From the NCBI GenBank assembly GCA_030019395.1, contig JASEES010000001.1, forward strand, positions 144,434 to 208,433: 64,000 nt of DNA, in the 5' to 3' direction. Each line of letters starts with the position of its first letter. Positions within the stretch are counted from its first letter, which is position 1. The position numbers were made by a program, and so were the translations under genes. The notes below the pieces were generated by a model that was not told the DNA's origin, ran no database searches, and saw only the letters and a list, made by a program, of their open reading frames with translations. The stretch comes from Methanolinea sp. Its GTDB lineage: Archaea > Halobacteriota > Methanomicrobia > Methanomicrobiales > Methanospirillaceae. Shown here piece by piece: positions 57,805-64,000 of the stretch.

Positions 57805-58877
57805 ACCCTTCCATCCTCGTGATGGGTTTTTCCACGCGCCACGTGGCTCAGTCCGCGCACGAGGCCGGGTACACCGTGTATGCAGTCGACCATTTCTGTG
57901 ACCAGGACCTTTCCTGGTATACCCGGGACAGGATACGCTTCGATGAGCTGGCTGATCTGCCCTCGGCCGTCCAGGAAATGTGCAGCAAGTACCGGATCGA
58001 CTGGGCAGTTCCCACATCGGGCGCAGAAACCCTTGCACACGGGTTGCCCGTTCTTGGAACATCCCCGGAGGTGGCGGCAAGGTTCCTCGACAAGGTGTCC
58101 ACGCAGGAGTTCTTCGAATCACTCGGGGTTCCTGTCCCCCGCTTGCTCCCCGATGGCCAGTATCCTGCCATGATCAAGCCGCGGTCCGGTTCGGGAGGGT
58201 GGAGGAACAGGGTCGTGTGTTCCCGTGAGGAAGAATCCCTGTGGCACGAAGAGTTCGAAGGGATGGAATCGATATCGCAGGAAATCGTCAGCGGCATACC
58301 GGCGTCCGTTTCGTGCCTTGCGGACGGGAAGGGAAACGCCCGTGCACTCGCTGCAAACAGGCAGATCCTCCGGGATGAAGGAGTGTCGGCATTTGGGTTC
58401 TGCGGGTCGCAAACACCCCTCGAACATCCCCTCGCGCCACGGATGATCGCGTATGCGGAAAAGGTCGCAGCATCATCCGGGTGTTGCGGGTCCCTCGGTG
58501 TCGACTTTGTCATCGGGGAGGATATCCACGCGATCGAGGTAAACCCCCGGTTCCAGGCAACTCTCGATACCGTGGAGAGATCTCTTGGCCTTAACCTCTT
58601 TTCAGCCCATGTCCGGGCCTGCCGGGGAGAGCTTCCGGACAAGGTACCAAACCCGTCCTGTTTTTGCATCCGTCGCATCCTCTTTGCCGAAAGGGACTGC
58701 ACAATAAGCGGGGATCTCTCCGGACTCTCCCCTGCCGTCTCCGATATACCGTGGCCGGGCACGTTTTTCGAGGAGGGCCAGGCGGTGGTCAGCGTGTACG
58801 GGTGGGGACCCACACCGGAGAGTGCCATGCACCACCTGGATAGACATATCAGGAGAGTAAGACAATACATTCGGTGA
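57801..58877 (+). CDS. ATP-grasp ligase (COG2232-like)
   Basis: [73 protein letters not shown]. Confidence 0.88.
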   Translation: MNPSILVMGFSTRHVAQSAHEAGYTVYAVDHFCDQDLSWYTRDRIRFDELADLPSAVQEMCSKYRIDWAVPTSGAETLAHGLPVLGTSPEVAARFLDKVSTQEFFESLGVPVPRLLPDGQYPAMIKPRSGSGGWRNRVVCSREEESLWHEEFEGMESISQEIVSGIPASVSCLADGKGNARALAANRQILRDEGVSAFGFCGSQTPLEHPLAPRMIAYAEKVAASSGCCGSLGVDFVIGEDIHAIEVNPRFQATLDTVERSLGLNLFSAHVRACRGELPDKVPNPSCFCIRRILFAERDCTISGDLSGLSPAVSDIPWPGTFFEEGQAVVSVYGWGPTPESAMHHLDRHIRRVRQYIR

Positions 58878-58884
58878 AGGTCCT

Positions 58885-59397
58885 ATGGAAGATATACTCG
58901 CTATTCCGGCGATCCACACGTACCTGGACCGGCTGGTCGGGGAGGAGGGGATCTCCCTCATCGAGAGCTTTCCGGGAGACGGGGAGTACTCCGATGAGGA
59001 ACTTGCAGAAAAGACCGGGATTAACCTCAATTCCGTCAGGCATACACTTTACACGCTTTACGAGAAACGGCTCGCGGAGTACCGCCGGATCAAGAACAAC
59101 GAGACCGGGTGGCTCACGTACCTCTGGCAGCTGCGGATGGACAGGATTTACGAGGTGATCGCAGAAGACATGGCACAGGTCCTCGAAAAACTCGAGGCCC
59201 GTGCACGGTTCGAGGAAGAGAACGATTTCTATATCTGCAAGTCCTGTGGCGATATATTTACGTTTGACATGGCAATGGACTCGGAATTCAAGTGTCCCTC
59301 CTGCGACAATCCCCTCGAACACTTCGACAACGAAATCCTCCTCCGGGCCCTGAAAAAGAGGATCCAGGCCATCAAAGAATCACTGTGCAATGCCTGA
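58885..59397 (+). CDS. tfe: Transcription factor E alpha subunit
   Basis: KTGINLNSVRHTLYTLYEKRLAEYRRIKNNETGWLTYLW; zinc ribbon YICKSCGDIFTFDMAMDSEFKCPSCDNPLEHFDN. Confidence 0.96.
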   Translation: MEDILAIPAIHTYLDRLVGEEGISLIESFPGDGEYSDEELAEKTGINLNSVRHTLYTLYEKRLAEYRRIKNNETGWLTYLWQLRMDRIYEVIAEDMAQVLEKLEARARFEEENDFYICKSCGDIFTFDMAMDSEFKCPSCDNPLEHFDNEILLRALKKRIQAIKESLCNA

Positions 59398-59890
59398 CCG
59401 GCGTGACGAGTGGCGGGAACTCCTGGAGAGGGCCGGGTGCAGCCGGAGAGTTATCCGGCATTGCGATACAGTCTGTGACCTTGCCCTCGGTTTCTTTGTA
59501 CCCGGTATCATGGACCGGGAGATTCTTCTTGCAGGTGCAATGCTCCATGATATCGGCAGGGGTTTCACGCACGACCTCACCCACGCTCAGAAGGGTGCAG
59601 CGTACTGCCGGGAACAGGGCCTCCCGGACGGGATTGTGCGGATCGTCGAGTGTCATACCGGGGCAGGGCTGACAGCAGACGAATGCACGCTCCTCCGCCT
59701 CCTGCCCGTCGACTGCATCCCCCGGACACCCGAGGAGAAGGTGGTTGCCAATGCGGACAACCTCGTTGCCGATGCGCATGTCATCGGGATCGGAGAAAGG
59801 ATGATGAGGGCCTGCAACCTCCCCCGGAAGGTGAAAAGGCGGATCTTCCGCCTGTGGCTGGAGATGGAGCTTTTCCGGGACTGTGCATGA
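59390..59890 (+). CDS. HD-domain phosphohydrolase
   Basis: RRVIRHCDTVCDLAL; AGAMLHDIGRGFTHDLTHAQKGAAYCREQGLP; VVANADNLVADA. Confidence 0.9.
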   Translation: MPDRRDEWRELLERAGCSRRVIRHCDTVCDLALGFFVPGIMDREILLAGAMLHDIGRGFTHDLTHAQKGAAYCREQGLPDGIVRIVECHTGAGLTADECTLLRLLPVDCIPRTPEEKVVANADNLVADAHVIGIGERMMRACNLPRKVKRRIFRLWLEMELFRDCA

Positions 59891-59976
59891 CGGGGAGTCA
59901 TGTCCCTGGGGACCCACTCCTGAAACGTCGCTTACCCGCTCGGATTAACCGGGTGTGATTCCACTGTTCCCAATAA

Positions 59977-60477
59977 TCACAGGACGATCTTCCTGACCTG
60001 GGGAAGGTGCCGGACACCCTCGATGACCCGGGGCGGGAAATCACCCTCGATGATGATCACGAGTTTCGGGTCCTCGGAGAGGAGAGGGTCCGTGACGTAT
60101 ATCTGCCTGATGGAGAGCCCGGCTTCCGATATGACACGCACGGCTTCGCTGACGATCCCCTTTTCCGTTGCATCCCGCGGATAGATCGTCATCACCGAGA
60201 GACCGAGGTGGTCAGCCACACGGGAGAGGTCGGGAGTCACCCGCATGTGGGAAAAAACTGTCCGGTGGAGGGGGAGGGAGAGGATACGCTGCGCTGTCGC
60301 ATCAACGACCCGCCTGTCCGTGTGGATTGCCTTTGCCACCTGCGTGGACGGTATCTCGAGTCCGTTGCAGTTTATCCGGCCCCGTTCGTTCACCGAGAAC
60401 CCGTTTTCAAGGAGAAAAGTAACGACTTTTGCCTGGGAGGGGGAATCAGAAAATTCCCGGATGATCTCCGACCACAT
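59977..60477 (-). CDS. HTH + ACT-domain predicted regulator of amino acid metabolism (COG2150-like)
   Basis: SQAKVVTFLLENGFSVNERGRINCNGLEIPSTQVAKAIHTDRRVVDATAQRIL; ACT-like EAGLSIRQIYVTDPLLSEDPKLVIIIEGDFPPRVI. Confidence 0.8.
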   Translation of the reverse strand: MWSEIIREFSDSPSQAKVVTFLLENGFSVNERGRINCNGLEIPSTQVAKAIHTDRRVVDATAQRILSLPLHRTVFSHMRVTPDLSRVADHLGLSVMTIYPRDATEKGIVSEAVRVISEAGLSIRQIYVTDPLLSEDPKLVIIIEGDFPPRVIEGVRHLPQVRKIVL

Positions 60478-60665
60478 AATGATTGAGTATTCGCGCGTGA
60501 GAATAAATATACACCACTGAGTGTTTCCATTCATCGATGTCCTTCCGGGCATGCTGGTGGGCGTTTTTCTCCGGTCCCATGCGGGGAGCCGGGTGCAGGT
60601 GCCATCCCGCCAAGCAGGTGATGGATAACCTTATTTTGAAAACGCATCCATGTATTATGGCACGC

Positions 60666-60750
60666 GCGAGGGTTGCCGAGCCAGGTCAAAGGCGCCAGCT
60701 TGAGGGGCTGGTCTCGAAGGAGTTCTTGGGTTCAAATCCCATCCCTCGCA
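60666..60750 (+). tRNA. tRNA-Leu (anticodon GAG)
   Basis: Acceptor GCGAGGG...CCCTCGC, anticodon stem CCAGC-TTGAGGG-GCTGG, long variable arm, T-loop GGGTTCAAATCCC; no encoded CCA. Confidence 0.95.
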
Positions 60751-61129
60751 TTTATGCAAATTGACGTTTTTTCTGCTAATTTATCAGCTCCTTTTTCCCT
60801 TTTCTCATAGAACCAACCACATCCATCAACCAAGTCTTTCATTCTATCAAGCATGAATACCCATTTCGAGTCATCGATTCCGCCCTTTTTTAAATGAAAC
60901 CGTTATTATACGTGATGCCCAGCTCATCCGTTAGATCATTGTGAAAGATGTTCCTGTGTCGGAATCAGTGTGGGACGGGCAAAAAAACCAGTCTTCAACC
61001 TTCCTAGGTGGTGTCGTTTTGTTGGAGAATTTTCCCGAAAAATACAATCGCCGATCTTTATGCGGGAGTGCCGGTCCTGAAAAGCGATTTGAAGCTCCGG
61101 TGGCGGCCGTTAAAAGAACATAATCAGTG

Positions 61130-62029
61130 ATTATGTGGCCATCCTGAAGCAGTTCTGGCTCTGGCTCATTGAGAACGAATATTCGTTCATCCAAGAGAAA
61201 AAATTGAGAAAAAAGCAGACTCCCCGGAAAAATCTATAACGAAAACGGCATCTGCTCTCCTGACTCCTGATGAGGTCCGGTCTATTATCAAGGCCTGCAT
61301 CCGGAGCATCGACAAGGCCCTCATCACCATGCTCTATGAAGGAGGATTTCGGGTCGGTATAATCGGGACCATGCGATGGGGAGATGTCAAGTTTGACCGG
61401 TATGGAGTAATTGTCAACGTCAACTTCAAAACCGGTATTCCCCGGTATGTTCGTATCATCATGGGAAAGGAATACCTGGCACAGTGAAGACATGATTATC
61501 CCAATGTTGCAGAAGTAGATGCCCGGGTTTTCCTGAACCGGAATGGAAAGCCCCTTAACCACGCCATGATCTGTGAATAGCTGGAACGATTGGAGGATGG
61601 GCCAGGGTCACCAAATGCATCACAACCCCTCTCTTCAGGCACAGCAGAATCACTCACCTGATCCAGGAAGGGGTGTCTGAGAGCGTGATTAAGCAGATGA
61701 TGTGGGGGTCGATGAACTCGAAGATGTTCCAGATGTATGCTCGTTTATCCGGCTCGGGCATCGACACCGAGCTCCTTCAGGTATATGGGATAGCTCCTGA
61801 CACTACCAGAGGAAAAGATTCTCGCTTGGAACCCCGCCAGTGTGCTCATTGCCAGACTATCAATTCGCCAGTGGCCAACTATTGCATCGTCTGCGGGCAT
61901 TCATTCACTGAAGATGCAGCGGATGAAGAAGAGAAGATCCAGAACTACATTCTGAACAATCCTAAGGCTTTGAAAGAGTACGTCGACCGGTTGGTAAAAC
62001 AGTCAGTCAATGCACCCCTCCAATCCTAA
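61130..62029 (+). pseudogene. Degenerate tyrosine recombinase/integrase with C-terminal zinc ribbon
   Basis: Fragments in several frames: VAILKQFWLWLIENEYSFIQEKKLRKKQTPRKNL | ITKTASALLTPDEVRSIIKACIRSIDKALITMLYEGGFRVGIIGTMRWGDVKFDRYGVIVNVNFKTGIPRYVRIIMGKEYLAQ* | FRHSRITHLIQEGVSESVIKQMMWGSMNSKMFQMYARLSG...; in-frame stops at 61485 and 61578. Confidence 0.88.
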
Positions 62030-62105
62030 TATTCCATTTTCACAGCATGCACGAAAGGTCAAATATGTTCGTTAGAGAAATAGTCCTAGGAATCGTGAAT
62101 ACATT

Positions 62106-62525
62106 ATGAGTCTCAATTTGAATTTGAAAGAACGAATTGTTCTCAAATTTCTTCAGAGGGAGGAATTCCCTCCCCTCTCTACAACGGTCGCAGACAGGAC
62201 CGGTCTTGAGAATTCCGAGGTGATGGATGCCTTTGCATCGCTCGCTGAGAAAGAGCTCTTCATTGCCGTTGATAGAACCGCGGGAGAACTCTCTCCGTTA
62301 GGGTGGAGATACAATTTGTTCGATGATGAGAGCATCGACGAATTATATGAGAAAGTGCATGCAGATACAAAGACTGTCCTGCAATATTTCCTTGATGATC
62401 CGGACGCGGCTCCTTCCTTCCGTGAGATCGAAGCCACCTACGGTTTAACTCCGGAGCAGATCGAAAAGGCGATTGAAGAACTGGAAAGCTGGGGCTATCC
62501 GGCAGAGTCGCGGATCAAACTGTAA
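62106..62525 (+). CDS. Hypothetical winged-helix-like protein
   Basis: 139 aa: LSTTVADRTGLENSEVMDAFASLAEKELFIAV and a second HTH-like segment SFREIEATYGLTPEQIEKAIEELESWGY. Confidence 0.65.
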   Translation: MSLNLNLKERIVLKFLQREEFPPLSTTVADRTGLENSEVMDAFASLAEKELFIAVDRTAGELSPLGWRYNLFDDESIDELYEKVHADTKTVLQYFLDDPDAAPSFREIEATYGLTPEQIEKAIEELESWGYPAESRIKL

Positions 62526-62635
62526 CTTTCCGATCTTTTTTATATTTTCACTTTCACAGAGTCCAACCGATTACCTATTATGATAAGTCGTACCAGTGTA
62601 TGCGTGCTCAGTGATCACATCATCCGGGGGCTACC

Positions 62636-63889
62636 ATGACACTGAAGAACCGATTTTATGGGCACAGTCTTTCCGTAATAGAGAAGGAGCTGATCTTCTC
62701 TCGTGAGGACACCGGTTTTGTCCGGCCGATACATTCCTCTGGGGCCATTTTCTATCTTGATCCTTCTCCGTTCTTGCAAACACCCAAACGGGAGGTGTAC
62801 ATCGCCCATTGTCCGCCGCCTGAAAACGGTGCCCTGGTCCATGCATCTGTCTCGGCGGTCAAACAGGATGTCATGAAAGACCGTGCCGGGTATTACACCC
62901 TCGTGATAAAATATGTCGACTCATGGTCTCCGGTCGATCCCAATATGCTCTATACAAGAAAGGGAATCATCAGCCCGGAGGAGATTCATCATTACTTTAC
63001 AAAACCCTACCTTGGAGAAGAGGAAGTTGTGGATGGGATCGCTCTCTGCTCCGCCCTCTATGCGGTCTCATCGCCCCCGCTCATCGAAGAGAAGGGGGGT
63101 GTATTTGCCGCTATCCTCGGGAAAAGGAAGCCATGGCTTGGTTTTAAAAAGAGCCTGAGTGTCATCCCGCAGGAATTCAGGAAGGGCACCTCACCGTTTT
63201 ACTACACCATATCAGAGACGGAAAAAAGGGTAGAAAATACCAGGGCCGATGAGATCAATCTCGCGTATCTAAACCCTGAAAAGATTCCCATGCATATCCC
63301 CGTGGTGTTGGATGAAGTTGAAGTCCGGCCTTCGAAAAGCTATGCTCTGGACATGCAGAGCCTCAACCCCATGGTGACGGCATTTATCCTCGATTCACTC
63401 ATCTTGAAACCCGAGATGCCACAGTCCCTGGAGTCGTATGTGACCGATACGTTCCATACCGTTATCGAGGAGTTCAAGGGGTCAGGCTGGGTCCCCTACA
63501 AGCAGGACTTCGGTTCCCTTGTGCCCCGGCTGAGCCGGTCGTTTGCCAGGTATCATGCGCACCTGAAATTGTCGAAGAAGGATGTGACTGGGGCGGTCGA
63601 TCTCTGGTCGGATATGTATTATCGGGCAAAGAAGGTGGTGAGCACGCAGTACGAGGTCTCACGGCTTTACCGCCTCGATGATAGGTCACGGAAGCTCTAC
63701 CTCGATCTCGTTGACTCCTTCGGACTGGAGATCCCAATCCCCCTGCAGGAAGTCCGCTCGCAGATCACGTCGTTCAAGAACGAAGGGGACTTTGAAGAGG
63801 CTCTCGATATCCTCAACCGGTATGGATTATTGATAAAGCCCGGGCACGACAGCATCAAAATTCTTGACAACCGCCCGGTAAAGGTCTGA
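62636..63889 (+). CDS. Hypothetical protein, 417 aa, unknown function
   Basis: Intact ORF with balanced composition; C-terminus suggests a winged helix (LQEVRSQITSFKNEGDFEEALDILNRYGLLIKPG). Confidence 0.7.
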   Translation: MTLKNRFYGHSLSVIEKELIFSREDTGFVRPIHSSGAIFYLDPSPFLQTPKREVYIAHCPPPENGALVHASVSAVKQDVMKDRAGYYTLVIKYVDSWSPVDPNMLYTRKGIISPEEIHHYFTKPYLGEEEVVDGIALCSALYAVSSPPLIEEKGGVFAAILGKRKPWLGFKKSLSVIPQEFRKGTSPFYYTISETEKRVENTRADEINLAYLNPEKIPMHIPVVLDEVEVRPSKSYALDMQSLNPMVTAFILDSLILKPEMPQSLESYVTDTFHTVIEEFKGSGWVPYKQDFGSLVPRLSRSFARYHAHLKLSKKDVTGAVDLWSDMYYRAKKVVSTQYEVSRLYRLDDRSRKLYLDLVDSFGLEIPIPLQEVRSQITSFKNEGDFEEALDILNRYGLLIKPGHDSIKILDNRPVKV

Positions 63890-64000
63890 ATTCTCCATCC
63901 TCCCGTTCCACTTTCACCCTCCCCATGCCACTCCCGCATATCTCTTTAGCCCCCTTACCAACTCACCATTCAGAGAGCCTCTGTAAATCGATCTTTTTAT

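Noticed and set aside
60750-63999. attR-like direct repeat of the tRNA-Leu 3' end
   Set aside because: Scanned by eye for GGTTCAAATCCC/CCCTCGCA downstream and found no convincing second copy inside the window; may lie beyond 64 kb

Overview
Archaeal chromosome segment, high-GC, most consistent with a methanogen of the Methanomicrobiales (inferred from gene content: DUF39/NIL homocysteine pair, archaeal AlaRS, TFE, aTrm56, Mbh hydrogenase). Both strands are densely coded. Main blocks: (1) a redox/arsenic-type cluster (small thioredoxin, DGC-domain protein, two ACR3/BASS transporters, Usp, truncated radical SAM); (2) efflux and ABC transporters; (3) a tungsten-type aldehyde:ferredoxin oxidoreductase with ThiF/MoeB, MoaD and ferredoxin; (4) a split branched-chain-amino-acid-type ABC system with two paralogous binding proteins; (5) a sulfur-related block (SLC13 permease, MBL-rhodanese fusion, YeeE/YedE pair); (6) a 14-gene Mrp-Mbh type [NiFe]-hydrogenase operon in the order mbhA-N, with a maturation protease converging on it; (7) a six-gene cluster of small coiled-coil, zinc-ribbon and double-psi-barrel-like proteins (45.2-47.2 kb), the best candidate here for an undescribed system; (8) alaS, Nif3, homocysteine biosynthesis, aTrm56, TFE and HD genes; (9) tRNA-Leu(GAG) followed by a decayed tyrosine recombinase and uncharacterised ORFs, probably the remnant of an integrated element. 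All functional calls come from reading the supplied translations; no database search was run.
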